Origin: an uncultured Clostridia bacterium
GTDB lineage: Bacteria; Bacillota; Clostridia; Oscillospirales; Ruminococcaceae
Length of the DNA stretch: 26,178 nt
Reading direction: 5' to 3'
Assembly (NCBI GenBank): GCA_937893735.1
Contig: CALBGD010000414.1
Span: forward strand, 1-26,178
Each line of letters opens with the position of its first letter. Position 1 is the first letter of the stretch. The notes beneath the pieces are model-generated. The model was not told the origin of the DNA. It made no database searches and worked only from the letters and a program-made list of their open reading frames with translations. A program made the position numbers and the translations under genes. Positions 1 to 7,259 of this stretch are shown here, piece after piece.

Positions 1-1
1 T

Positions 2-31
2 ATGTTCGCCGGAGTGGAGGTGCGGGAATGA
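2..31 (+). CDS. 3' end of an upstream phage gene (partial)
   Basis: An open frame entering from the left edge ends at a TGA that overlaps the ATG of the next gene by four bases (ATGA). Only the last nine codons (MFAGVEVRE) are visible. The overlap is typical of phage structural operons, and a head-tail connector gene would be the usual neighbour of the following gene. That identity is inference from position only. Confidence 0.35.
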   Translation: MFAGVEVRE

Positions 32-375
32 GCGGGATAAAGCCGATTCCGGCGGATCTTCTCACCGACAGCGCAGTGCTCAGGACTCCCACAGATTCCG
101 GGTACAGCAGAGAGCAGCTCACGGACGTAAGAATAATACGCACAAGCGCGATCACGGACTACGCCGCAGGAAATACGCGCGAGTGCACCGAGATAGTGAT
201 GTACTTCGACTGCGTGAATTCCAGCCCGGCGGACGCCGAGTTCACAGCAGGGCAGACGATAGCTTACTGCGGCGAGGAATTCGAGATAACCAAGGCGGAG
301 CTTTTCGCAGGAACAGAGCCGCACCACTGGCGTGTAACGGCACGAAAGACCGGCGGAAGCCACCGCGCGGAATAG
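28..375 (+). CDS. Phage minor capsid / head-closure protein
   Basis: A 115-residue protein that resembles the small minor-capsid family of Firmicutes phages (Minor_capsid_1 type) in length and layout. It begins with a short IPADLLTDSAVL segment, has a central stretch with the YFDCVNSSP pattern followed by an acidic FTAGQTI strand, and ends in a strand with HHW. Proteins of this kind close the head at the portal-connector and join the tail. The start overlaps the stop of the preceding frame by four bases, and a GGAGG lies just upstream. A strong AAAGGAGG follows its stop and serves the next small gene. The family call rests on recognising the pattern by eye, not on a search. Confidence 0.65.
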   Translation: MSGIKPIPADLLTDSAVLRTPTDSGYSREQLTDVRIIRTSAITDYAAGNTRECTEIVMYFDCVNSSPADAEFTAGQTIAYCGEEFEITKAELFAGTEPHHWRVTARKTGGSHRAE

Positions 376-388
376 AAAGGAGGCCACG

Positions 389-520
389 ATGGATAAGAAC
401 ATCAAGAAAACTCCTGTCAGCGACAGGGAGGAGGGCTACCGTCTGGCGAAGCTCATCAGGGCGGGAAACCGCGAGCTGGCGCGGCAGCTCAACATCAAGA
501 AATCACAGAAGCAGCGCTAG
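389..520 (+). CDS. Small basic phage protein (43 aa)
   Basis: A 43-codon frame with a strong AAAGGAGG ribosome-binding site six bases before its ATG. It is followed nine bases after its stop by the next gene, whose own GGAGG starts directly after this stop. The product is highly charged, with Lys-rich ends (MDKNIKKTP at the start, KKSQKQR at the end) and a likely amphipathic helix (YRLAKLIRAGNRELARQL). The tight spacing and good RBS argue that it is translated. The function is not recognised. It could be an RNA- or DNA-contacting or assembly accessory protein. Confidence 0.6.
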   Translation: MDKNIKKTPVSDREEGYRLAKLIRAGNRELARQLNIKKSQKQR

Positions 521-529
521 GAGGACGAC

Positions 530-874
530 ATGACGATAACCATAAACGACATTGAATTCACGAAGGTGACGGAGCTTTCCGCGCTGCGTGAGACCCGCCG
601 CACGGATATCCGATACAACACTCAGGGAGATATGCTCATCGACCTTGTGAACAGAAAATACCGCCTGACCGTGCTGTTTGGACTGCTGACCGAAAAGGAG
701 CTGAAGCAGCTCCGGACGCTGACTAAGGAGATATTCGTGACAGTGAAATTTCAGGCGCCGGATGGCGAGGTCACGGAGGAGTTCCACATATCGGACGAGC
801 CTGCTCCGGCGGTGACGGTGGTCAACGGCGTCACAATGTACGGCGGAGTAAAGCTGACGATGCAGCAGAAATGA
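530..874 (+). CDS. Phage tail-region protein (114 aa, DUF6711-like pattern)
   Basis: A 114-residue protein starting MTITINDIEF. The arrangement matches a small beta-rich phage family seen next to tail hub genes in gut Firmicutes phages: an N-terminal strand, a middle 'GDML..LVNRKYRL' segment, 'LLTEKELKQL' helix, 'FVTVKFQAPDG' strand, then a C-terminal 'ISDEPAPA ... MYGGVKLTM' strand pair. I recognise it as resembling the DUF6711-type tail-associated proteins, from memory of the pattern only. The RBS (GGAGG) abuts the stop of the preceding 43-aa gene, and the next gene starts 11 bases after its stop, so all are cotranscribed. The exact structural role is unknown. Confidence 0.6.
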   Translation: MTITINDIEFTKVTELSALRETRRTDIRYNTQGDMLIDLVNRKYRLTVLFGLLTEKELKQLRTLTKEIFVTVKFQAPDGEVTEEFHISDEPAPAVTVVNGVTMYGGVKLTMQQK

Positions 875-885
875 GGTGAGAAAGT

Positions 886-2376
886 ATGGTCAGTGTTTCT
901 GACAGATTCATTGAGCTGGCGCAGAAGAACGGGCGAAACGTCTGGTGTAAGATAATCGCCGACGGCGTTGAGTTTCTTGACGACAGGATAACCGATATGG
1001 ATTTCGACGACGTGGTGCACCCGGACTGGTTCACGCTCGGAACTACCTGCGCAAACCGTCTGCATTTCACGGCGGCTTATTCCGGGGAGCTTTCCACCGG
1101 GGCGGAGGTCCGCGCGTATATCAGCTTCGACGGCGCCGAATGGTGCCCTCTCGGCGTGTTCTACATCGCAAGGCGCTATGTCAGGGGGAATTACGTCAGC
1201 GTGACCGCTTACGACAAAATGTACAGCCTCGATATCGGATACCGCTATTCCGGGGAGCTTCCGGTAAATTCGCAGCAGCTTCTGCTGAATGTCTGCGAGG
1301 CTGCGGGGCTTGAATGCGTCGATACAGGTATCAGCTATTCCATAGAAAAAGTCCCTGATGGCTGTACCGTCAGGGATATGCTGGGATATATCGCGGGAAT
1401 AAACTGCGCCTGCGCAAAGATAGACCGCAATGGAAAATTCGTGATGAAGCGTTCGCTTTCCCATATAAATTTTGAGCTTCAGGACAAGAATTGCTGGGAA
1501 GTTCAGCGCAACATGGGAAAGTCAGTCATAACCTGCGTAAGGATAAACACCGGCGACGGCGAGGTGCAGTCCGGAAGCGGCGCTGAGATATCCACGCTGG
1601 AGCTTTACGACCCGCTTGCCGATCAGGCAATATCGGACATCATGTATTCCATGTTCAAGCCGTTTTCCTATTACGGCGCGGAGCTCCAGATGCAGGGAAT
1701 GCCATTCCTTGAAGCGGGGGACGTGATGTATTTCCTTGACGGAAAGCTGCTTTATCAGCTTGTCATCAGCGAGATAGAATACAGCTACAACGGAGGACTT
1801 TCCGCAGTGCTGTATTCCAGAAACCGCGTGAACGACGAGGAATCCGGCGACCTTGAAAAGCTGCTGGAGCAGCTTCTCCACACGAAGAACGCCGTGTACT
1901 ACCGCCGCGTGAACGACAAGCAGCTCGCTCTTAAGGAGCAGCCGCAGATAATCGCGGATTTCGAGTTTGAGAGCACCGAGGACTGCTTCGCACAGCTTGA
2001 CGTGAATTTCACGGCAAAGCAGAGCACGGCGGATAATCTGGTATTCCGGATAAACGTGAATGGCGCGGATATCCCGAGAAATATAGTCCAGACGATGGAC
2101 GGAAACGACTACGAGCTTATCCATATATATCACCTGGCGGAGAAGCTCCCGGCGGGGAAGAACCGCATTTACGTCACCGCGCAGACAAAGAGCGGGGACG
2201 CATACATCAGCGCCGGAGATATGCTGGCGACCCTTGTGGGACATGGTATCTACGGGAATTCCGGAAGCCAGCGTGACAAGGTATCGCTGTATGAAAAGGC
2301 GGACTGCTGGAGCATATTACGTCCGCGTGTCGGGACGGGCGAGATAAGCGCAGAATTCAACAAGGAGGTCACATAA
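886..2376 (+). CDS. Phage tail hub / baseplate-like structural protein
   Basis: A 496-residue protein. The N-terminal ~330 residues look like the tail hub proteins of Firmicutes siphophages (gp44/gp27 fold type). There is a 'WCKIIADGVEF' strand, a 'DRITDMDFDD' segment followed by a 'FTLGTTCANRLHF' motif, and later 'VSVTAYDKMYSLD'. Such proteins form the ring linking the tail tube to the receptor-binding tip. From about residue 335 the sequence changes to a beta-sandwich-like C-terminal domain, possibly a carrier or carbohydrate-contacting module. The gene has a GAGGTGAG RBS, and its TAA is immediately followed by the next ATG. The hub assignment is by pattern and position; I see no catalytic endopeptidase motif. 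Confidence 0.65.
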   Translation: MVSVSDRFIELAQKNGRNVWCKIIADGVEFLDDRITDMDFDDVVHPDWFTLGTTCANRLHFTAAYSGELSTGAEVRAYISFDGAEWCPLGVFYIARRYVRGNYVSVTAYDKMYSLDIGYRYSGELPVNSQQLLLNVCEAAGLECVDTGISYSIEKVPDGCTVRDMLGYIAGINCACAKIDRNGKFVMKRSLSHINFELQDKNCWEVQRNMGKSVITCVRINTGDGEVQSGSGAEISTLELYDPLADQAISDIMYSMFKPFSYYGAELQMQGMPFLEAGDVMYFLDGKLLYQLVISEIEYSYNGGLSAVLYSRNRVNDEESGDLEKLLEQLLHTKNAVYYRRVNDKQLALKEQPQIIADFEFESTEDCFAQLDVNFTAKQSTADNLVFRINVNGADIPRNIVQTMDGNDYELIHIYHLAEKLPAGKNRIYVTAQTKSGDAYISAGDMLATLVGHGIYGNSGSQRDKVSLYEKADCWSILRPRVGTGEISAEFNKEVT

Positions 2377-3693
2377 ATGAAAGGAAAGGCAACATTCACG
2401 CTCACGGACGCAAAGACCGGCAAGGTCGTAAAGCAGGTCACGGAGCACAACATGGTGACGGACGCCGCAAAGAGGATACTGAATCCTCCGGCGTATCTGC
2501 TGGCAAACAAGTTCAGCTACTCGGATTTCCTGAAAAGCGTTCTGCCGCTGTACGCGCAGGTTTTCGGCGGGATAGTGCTTCTCGGGAACGAGCTTGAGGA
2601 GCGCACGGACAACATAACTCCCGGAAGGGACTGCCAGTTCATTGCGACGGCGGGCAGCGCCTATGCCGGAACTAATGTTCGCCGCGGAACGCTCAACCAG
2701 AACGAGAGCTACGCCACGGAAAACGGATATCATTTCACATGGGATTTCGGCACGGACAAGGCTAACGGCACGATAAAGTGCGCTGCGCTCACAAGCCGCA
2801 GCTTCGGGGATTCCGGGCTTAATGCTTCGGACAGAAGCTCATATTTCATCATGGAGCCCACGGCGATGGGCGGAAGCAACAGTCTGATCTCTCAGACCGC
2901 GAATGCGCTCGGGCAGTATCTCGGGACGTTCCAGAAGAACACGCTGACCTACTATAAGTGCGAACAGTATACTGATACGCTGAATTTTGTCCGGATAAAG
3001 TGCCTTGATCCGCTCGCAGTGAGAATAACGGATTCAACGGGACTTTCATCATACCAGGCACCAGTGTTCAGCACAGCGCTGAAAATGCCATTCTCTGTGC
3101 CTGTAAGAATGCACAAATACTACGACCCCGACAAAAAGCTGTTGTTTTTCTTTTCTGACGCTGTTATTACCGACGGCGTATACAGAGTAAAATATACCGG
3201 GGTAAGCATGGAGGACTTCTCAATAAAGGAGCAGGGAGAATATGCGCTTTCCGGTTCTTACTTCAATGTATACGGCGCCGCTTTTTATGAGGGGAAATTC
3301 TTTATTGCTTCAAACAAAGGAATGGAAATATACAGCGCCCCCGGAGTGATAGCTGAGACTCCATTCACGGATACTTCTAGCGGCTCATATTTTTATAATA
3401 TGAATGGCACATTAGTGTATGGCTACTCAATGAATATTGTGTATCTCTATCTTAACGGCGGTTTTTTAGGTATGTACAGTTCATGTAATAAAATGATAAG
3501 ACCATCGGTAGATGTTGCTTTGCCGTATGTGATGATGTCCGGGATCGACTCATTCCCATCACTGGAATCAGCGAGCCAGAATCCTTATCTCGGAATGATA
3601 TCCAGCTATTTCGCGACAATAAACAATCTCAGCGAGCCGCTTGTGAAAACTAACGAGCACGCGCTGAAGATAACCTACGATATCACGAATTAA
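2377..3693 (+). CDS. Phage tail-tip / putative receptor-binding protein
   Basis: A 438-residue protein that is last in the phage run. It starts at an ATG directly after the previous stop, with AAGGAGG (2362-2368) inside the upstream gene. The N-terminal ~170 residues are GC-rich and probably attach to the tail. They read like the conserved head of a clostridial phage structural family (MKGKATFTLTDAKTGKVVKQ, then EHNMVTDA). The C-terminal ~25 residues (SSYFATINNLSEP ... ALKITYDIT) are also of a conserved type. The part between (about residues 230-390) is richer in AT and aromatic/Gly/Ser residues, with repeated short beta strands, consistent with a swapped receptor-binding segment. Host-receptor binding is inferred from position and architecture. 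Confidence 0.6.
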   Translation: MKGKATFTLTDAKTGKVVKQVTEHNMVTDAAKRILNPPAYLLANKFSYSDFLKSVLPLYAQVFGGIVLLGNELEERTDNITPGRDCQFIATAGSAYAGTNVRRGTLNQNESYATENGYHFTWDFGTDKANGTIKCAALTSRSFGDSGLNASDRSSYFIMEPTAMGGSNSLISQTANALGQYLGTFQKNTLTYYKCEQYTDTLNFVRIKCLDPLAVRITDSTGLSSYQAPVFSTALKMPFSVPVRMHKYYDPDKKLLFFFSDAVITDGVYRVKYTGVSMEDFSIKEQGEYALSGSYFNVYGAAFYEGKFFIASNKGMEIYSAPGVIAETPFTDTSSGSYFYNMNGTLVYGYSMNIVYLYLNGGFLGMYSSCNKMIRPSVDVALPYVMMSGIDSFPSLESASQNPYLGMISSYFATINNLSEPLVKTNEHALKITYDITN

Positions 3694-3697
3694 AATT

Positions 3698-3730
3698 ATA
3701 TCCGCCCTTTTCGGGGCGGATATTGCTTTT
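3698..3730. terminator. Bidirectional intrinsic terminator between phage genes and the lipase operon
   Basis: A perfect 10-bp stem (3698-3707 with 3714-3723) with a 6-base loop. It is followed on the plus strand by TGCTTTT and on the minus strand by AATTTTA. It lies between two convergent genes and marks the right end of the phage transcription unit. Confidence 0.8.
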
Positions 3731-3875
3731 ATGACTTTCCAGAGCTGTCATGCTCCGCTTTCTCAAAATAGCGGCACTTTGCTTCAGCGGAAGCCGCCGG
3801 GCGGGTCAGGTCGCACAGGGTGCAGGTTCCCTCGCTCTGCCAGCGGCAGTTTTCGCTGCATGGTACGATATTCAT
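3729..3875 (-). CDS. Small Cys-rich protein (48 aa), putative metal-binding
   Basis: A 48-codon minus-strand frame. GGAGG (3883-3887) lies at good distance from its ATG (3875), and its stop lies just before the terminator hairpin. The spacing of cysteines is C6-x3-C10-x7-C18-x2-C21 and C34-x-Y-F, with QSEGTCTLCDLT in the middle. This matches a widespread family of tiny Cys-rich Firmicutes proteins, often mislabelled in databases as hydroxymyristoyl-ACP dehydratase, which probably bind a metal ion such as zinc. It is 43 bases downstream of the patatin gene and probably the last gene of that operon. No function is established by the sequence. Confidence 0.75.
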   Translation of the reverse strand: MNIVPCSENCRWQSEGTCTLCDLTRPAASAEAKCRYFEKAEHDSSGKS

Positions 3876-3918
3876 GCTGCGCCTCCGGAAAATTTATTGC
3901 AGGAATATTATGCGCGGG

Positions 3919-4797
3919 TCAGCCGGGAATATTCCGCATAAGCCGCGGCTGGAAGAAAGAACCTCCCACGCTGCCGAGAAATTTCAGCGTTTCAGCGTAA
4001 CCGAGCTCTATGCGCTTTGCGGCGTTTTCTCCGTCGAAATCCAGCGTGCCGACCTTCAGAATGCGCTTTTCCTGCTTCCCGAGGAGTATCTCGTCAGACG
4101 GGAAGAGCTCCAGAAATTCCGCGTCCGGGAACTGCGACAGGTCAGCCGCTTCGCTGCCGAGGTAGGATATCACGAATCTGCGGATACCGATGTCATATAG
4201 CGGCTTTACGGGAGTGTTGTCCGATAATCCGCCGTCGCGGTAGAGCGCGCCGCCTATTTCCTTTGCGGGGAATACTCCCGGAATAGCCGTGCTTGCCGTG
4301 AGGTACTCCGTTATCCCGGCGGGAGAAAAAGCTCTCAGGTCGAAGTACTCCGGGCGCTCTGCGGAGGCGTTGTGACAGCAGGCGAAGCAGGGCATTCCGC
4401 AGCCGGAAACGCAGTCGTTCACGCCGTTCCTTTCGATGAGCGAGATTAGCCCGCCTCTGGAAAACAGCCCGGCGCGGGCGGCCTCCTCCGGGGTGGGAAT
4501 GTCTATCGTGCGGCTGTCTGAGCCGAGGTAGTCCAGAAATTTTGACAGCACCCGCCCGGCGGTCTCCACAGGGTCGGCGATGTCGGACTGCCGCAGGGAG
4601 GTCCAGATATTTTCTGCAAGGGCGAGGTCCCCGCAGGCGAAAAGAGCGGCGTTCAGCGCGCCCACGGAGGTCCCGGAAACTGCGGTGATGTTCCTGTCGA
4701 ATCCGCGCTCGCGCAGGGCTTTCCATACGCCTATCTGGTAGGCACCGCGCCCTCCGCCGCCGCAGAGGATAAGTCCGATCTCATTTTGTGGCTTCAT
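3919..4797 (-). CDS. Patatin-like phospholipase
   Basis: A 292-residue serine hydrolase with the full patatin signature. The oxyanion-hole loop is GGGGRGAYQIG (residues 13-23), the nucleophile elbow is GTSVG with Ser44, and the second member of the Ser-Asp dyad is Asp188 in the DGG motif (YRDGGLSDNTP). There is no signal peptide, so it is predicted to be cytosolic or membrane-peripheral, acting on acyl esters of phospholipids or neutral lipids. The start is supported by GGGAGGT 4 bases upstream and overlaps the end of the YjbR-like gene by 17 bases, so translation is probably coupled. An unusual cluster of five cysteines lies at residues 129-141, between the elbow and the DGG motif. The real substrate cannot be told. 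Confidence 0.92.
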   Translation of the reverse strand: MKPQNEIGLILCGGGGRGAYQIGVWKALRERGFDRNITAVSGTSVGALNAALFACGDLALAENIWTSLRQSDIADPVETAGRVLSKFLDYLGSDSRTIDIPTPEEAARAGLFSRGGLISLIERNGVNDCVSGCGMPCFACCHNASAERPEYFDLRAFSPAGITEYLTASTAIPGVFPAKEIGGALYRDGGLSDNTPVKPLYDIGIRRFVISYLGSEAADLSQFPDAEFLELFPSDEILLGKQEKRILKVGTLDFDGENAAKRIELGYAETLKFLGSVGGSFFQPRLMRNIPG

Positions 4798-5182
4798 CTG
4801 TACCTCCCTGATGTCTGCGCCTGATTTTCGGCGCGGTGAGCTGAAAGCTGATATCCGTCAGAAGCTTCAGCGTTTCGTCCGGAACGCTGCCGTCCAGCGC
4901 CGCAGAGATCCAGCCCTGCTTGTTCATGTGGTACGCGGGGAAGATCCCCGGCTCTGACCGCAGGGAGCCTGACATTACCGGGTCGTTTTTTAGGTTCACA
5001 ATGTTGATGTTCCCGCCGCCGGGAAGCCCCAGCTTTGAGCGCGGAATTTCCATTATCAGCGCGAACCACTTCCGGTTTTCGCTGTGCCGGAACACCGCGT
5101 AGCCCGGGTGGGAATCCCACGGGTAGTCGGGGGTCGCTGCGTAGTATTCGGTTATGTATCGTTCGTATTCAGCGCGGGTCAT
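4781..5182 (-). CDS. MmcQ/YjbR family protein
   Basis: A 133-residue protein (MTRAEYERYITEYY...) with the YjbR/MmcQ layout: an N-terminal helix, 'YPWDSHPGYAVFRHSENRKWFALIM', a basic loop 'VNLKNDP', then a helix with 'GIFPAYHMNKQGWISAALDG' and a final helix. The fold is the CyaY-like/YjbR fold. The family is often called DNA-binding, but the biological role is poorly defined. I place the start at 5182 rather than at an upstream in-frame codon because AAGGAA sits 6 bases before this ATG. The upstream extension would run through the terminator hairpin at 5198-5226. It is the first gene of a three-gene unit with the lipase and the Cys-rich protein. Confidence 0.85.
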   Translation of the reverse strand: MTRAEYERYITEYYAATPDYPWDSHPGYAVFRHSENRKWFALIMEIPRSKLGLPGGGNINIVNLKNDPVMSGSLRSEPGIFPAYHMNKQGWISAALDGSVPDETLKLLTDISFQLTAPKIRRRHQGGTDEATK

Positions 5183-5197
5183 TGCTGTTCCTTTCTG

Positions 5198-5226
5198 AAA
5201 AAGGTGTCGGGATCCCGGCACCTTTT
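5198..5226 (-). terminator. Intrinsic terminator after dgkA, or leader hairpin of the yjbR unit
   Basis: A near-perfect GC-rich stem centred on GGGATCCC, with flanking A and T runs, giving a U-tract in both directions. On the minus strand it follows the dgkA stop (5239) by 12 bases. It also ends only about 15 bases before the yjbR start codon, so the yjbR unit needs either read-through or a promoter just upstream. A TATTAT-like box lies at about 5229-5234, without a good -35. Confidence 0.7.
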
Positions 5227-5238
5227 ATAATATATGCA

Positions 5239-5703
5239 TTATCCTTTGTCTTTGAGCCTTTCCGGCAGGAAAACGAACACTGCCGCCACAATTACCGCAA
5301 GTCCCAGCCAGAGGAATCTCAGCGGCGCGGAAACGAAATACTCCCCGACAGCCGCGAAGCGCTCAGTATCCCAGAACAGCACAATGCCTATGACCACCGC
5401 GAAAATGGCGAAAATCAGCACGGCTCCTGCGGCGCAGTCCTTGCTGCGGCGGATAAGTTCGCTGTGCTCCTTTGAGACCCTGTCGCACAGGCGCTCTATC
5501 GAGGTGTTGACCGCCTCTGCTGACAGCACTGCGGCGAATGTCAGCAGGAGCACCGCCCATTCCGCGCGGGAAAGCTCATAGAATTTCAGCGCGAACCAGC
5601 TCACGAAGCAGACGGCGCATAAATGCACCCGGAAATTCCGCTCGTTCAGGCAGTGGACTATCCCGGCGGCGGCATAGGCGAAGCCCTTCAAAAACTTCCT
5701 CAT
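5239..5703 (-). CDS. dgkA: Diacylglycerol kinase / undecaprenol kinase, DgkA family
   Basis: A 154-residue integral membrane kinase. Visible signature: ERNFRVHL near residue 21, the catalytic block SAEAVNTSIERLCD (Glu63, Asn66, Glu70, Asp74), and SKDCAAGAVL (Lys88-Asp89). These residues bind Mg-ATP and the lipid alcohol. In Gram-positives this family mainly phosphorylates undecaprenol to recycle the wall lipid carrier. At 154 residues it is longer than the usual ~120-130. The extra length is a C-terminal hydrophobic helix (about 129-145). Its ATG overlaps the ybeY stop by 4 bases, a conserved order in Firmicutes. A terminator follows the stop. Confidence 0.92.
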   Translation of the reverse strand: MRKFLKGFAYAAAGIVHCLNERNFRVHLCAVCFVSWFALKFYELSRAEWAVLLLTFAAVLSAEAVNTSIERLCDRVSKEHSELIRRSKDCAAGAVLIFAIFAVVIGIVLFWDTERFAAVGEYFVSAPLRFLWLGLAVIVAAVFVFLPERLKDKG

Positions 5704-6182
5704 GCCTCGCGGGTGATGCCGAGCTTATCCAGCACCTTTTCCTGCTTGCCGAACATTTCCTTTTCCTCTTCCTTGCTGTTGACGTGGTCGTAGCCCAGCA
5801 GATGGAACAGGGAATGCGTTATCAGGAAAGCCACCTCGCGGCGGTAGGAGTGACCGTATTCCTCCGCCTGCTGAGCCGCCTTTTCAAGGGATATAACGAT
5901 GTCGCCGAGCATTATCGCGTCGTTGTCCGGGTCTACCTCGTAGCCGTTTTCGTCGTCGCCCAGCGGGAATGAGAGCACGTCCGTTTCGCGGTCTATTCCG
6001 CGGTGCTCGTTGTTCAGCTCCCGGATACCCTCGTTGTCCACGAATGTAACGGAGACCTCCGCGGAGTCGTCTATGCCCTCTTCCTCAAGGGCGGCGGCGG
6101 TGCAGGCGTCGATGAGCTTCTCGATATCCTGCGGCGGGTCGAGCTTATCCTGTTCGTTGCTTATCAGAGCGAATATCTTCAT
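5700..6182 (-). CDS. ybeY: Endoribonuclease YbeY (rRNA maturation factor)
   Basis: A 160-residue protein of the UPF0054 family. The zinc-binding motif H-x3-H-x5-H is intact as HSLFHLLGYDH (His123, His127, His133). Upstream blocks ELNNEHRGIDRETDVLSFPL and LGDIVISLEKA are typical. It is a single-strand endoribonuclease needed for 16S rRNA 3'-end processing and ribosome quality control. It overlaps phoH by four bases on its 5' side and dgkA by four on its 3' side, so all three are translationally coupled. Confidence 0.96.
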   Translation of the reverse strand: MKIFALISNEQDKLDPPQDIEKLIDACTAAALEEEGIDDSAEVSVTFVDNEGIRELNNEHRGIDRETDVLSFPLGDDENGYEVDPDNDAIMLGDIVISLEKAAQQAEEYGHSYRREVAFLITHSLFHLLGYDHVNSKEEEKEMFGKQEKVLDKLGITREA

Positions 6183-7186
6183 GCGTTCCTCCTGTTGGCG
6201 CGGTAGGGAGGCTTCGGTGCCTGCTCCTGCTTTGCCGAGTTGTATTTGTCATAAGCCCGGACGATATCCTGAACCAGTCTGTGGCGGACAACGTCCTTTT
6301 CGGTGAAGCGGTTCTGCGCGATATCCTCGATATCCTTCAGCACGCTGAGCGCTTCAATAAGTCCGGATTTAGAGGTTTCCGGCAGGTCTATCTGCGTGAT
6401 GTCGCCCGTAATGACCATCTTGCTGTTGAAGCCCAGACGGGTCAGGAACATCTTCATCTGCTCGCGGGTGGTGTTCTGCGCTTCGTCAAGGATTATGAAG
6501 CTGTCGTCCAGCGTGCGCCCTCTCATGTAGGCGAGGGGAGCAACCTCGATAACTCCGCGCTCCTGGAGCTTCGCGAAAGCCTCCTGCCCGAACATCTCAA
6601 AAAGCGCGTCATAGAGCGGTCTGAGATAGGGGTCTACCTTGTTCTGGAGGTCGCCCGGCAGGAATCCGAGCTTTTCTCCGGCTTCCACGGCGGGGCGGGT
6701 GAGGATTATGCGCTGTACCTCGTGAGCCTTGAACGCGCTCACCGCCAGAGCTACGGCAAGGTAGGTCTTGCCGGTGCCGGCGGGGCCTACGCCGAAGGTT
6801 ATGGTGTTTTTGCGAATCATCTCGCAGTATTTCTTCTGACCGAGGGTCTTGGGGCGGATAGGCTTTCCGGTGTAGCTTACGCACACGCAGTCGGAGGATA
6901 TGGTGTCCGCCTCGCCCTCCGTTCCGTCGTTTACGAGGGAGATGACGTATCTCACGTTCTGTTCGTTTATCGGGTCGCCCTTGAAATACATCTTCGACAG
7001 GGACTCCAGACAGCGCTTTGCGCCGTTCACCGAGGAATCGTCCTGCCCGGTTATCTTTATGTCGCTGCCGCGGCTGAATATCGTCACGCCGAATGCTTTC
7101 TGTATAGTGTTCACGTTGCAGTCGAGGTCCCCGAACAGTGCGTGAAGCTGCTCGATGCTTTCCATTGTGAGTGAAACTTCTGACAT
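6179..7186 (-). CDS. phoH: PhoH family ATPase
   Basis: A 335-residue PhoH-type protein. The N-terminal ~110 residues are the KH-like extension seen in PhoH/PhoL (IKITGQDDSSVNGAKRCLES). The ATPase core follows, with Walker A GPAGTGKT (residues 134-141), RPAVEAGEKLGFLPGDL (165-180), Walker B IILDEAQN (231-238) and sensor MVITGDITQIDLP. PhoH proteins are RNA-linked ATPases, often encoded with ybeY and probably aiding RNA processing. It is the first gene of the phoH-ybeY-dgkA operon, read from a perfect consensus promoter (7231-7259). The RBS before the ATG is modest (GAAAGG). Confidence 0.95.
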   Translation of the reverse strand: MSEVSLTMESIEQLHALFGDLDCNVNTIQKAFGVTIFSRGSDIKITGQDDSSVNGAKRCLESLSKMYFKGDPINEQNVRYVISLVNDGTEGEADTISSDCVCVSYTGKPIRPKTLGQKKYCEMIRKNTITFGVGPAGTGKTYLAVALAVSAFKAHEVQRIILTRPAVEAGEKLGFLPGDLQNKVDPYLRPLYDALFEMFGQEAFAKLQERGVIEVAPLAYMRGRTLDDSFIILDEAQNTTREQMKMFLTRLGFNSKMVITGDITQIDLPETSKSGLIEALSVLKDIEDIAQNRFTEKDVVRHRLVQDIVRAYDKYNSAKQEQAPKPPYRANRRNA

Positions 7187-7230
7187 ATTGCGCCTTTCAT
7201 AAATAAAATGTGGGAATAGTGCCTGAAACT

Positions 7231-7259
7231 ATTATACACCGTAACCGGCGGCTTGTCAA
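7231..7259 (-). promoter_or_regulatory. Consensus sigma-A promoter of phoH-ybeY-dgkA
   Basis: Minus-strand TTGACA (7254-7259), exactly 17 bases, then TATAAT (7231-7236): six of six in both boxes. The TGA stop codon of the upstream amidohydrolase gene lies within the -35 hexamer. About 40 bases of leader separate the predicted start site from the phoH ATG. Confidence 0.9.

Noticed and set aside
2377..3693. Diversity-generating retroelement variable region in the phage tip gene
   Set aside because: No reverse transcriptase, template repeat or paired near-identical repeat is seen in the window; module exchange explains the AT-rich centre better.
6281..7174. Long plus-strand frame (297 codons) opposite phoH
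   Set aside because: It lies fully antisense to a clear PhoH gene, without RBS or recognisable domains; it is a GC-bias shadow.
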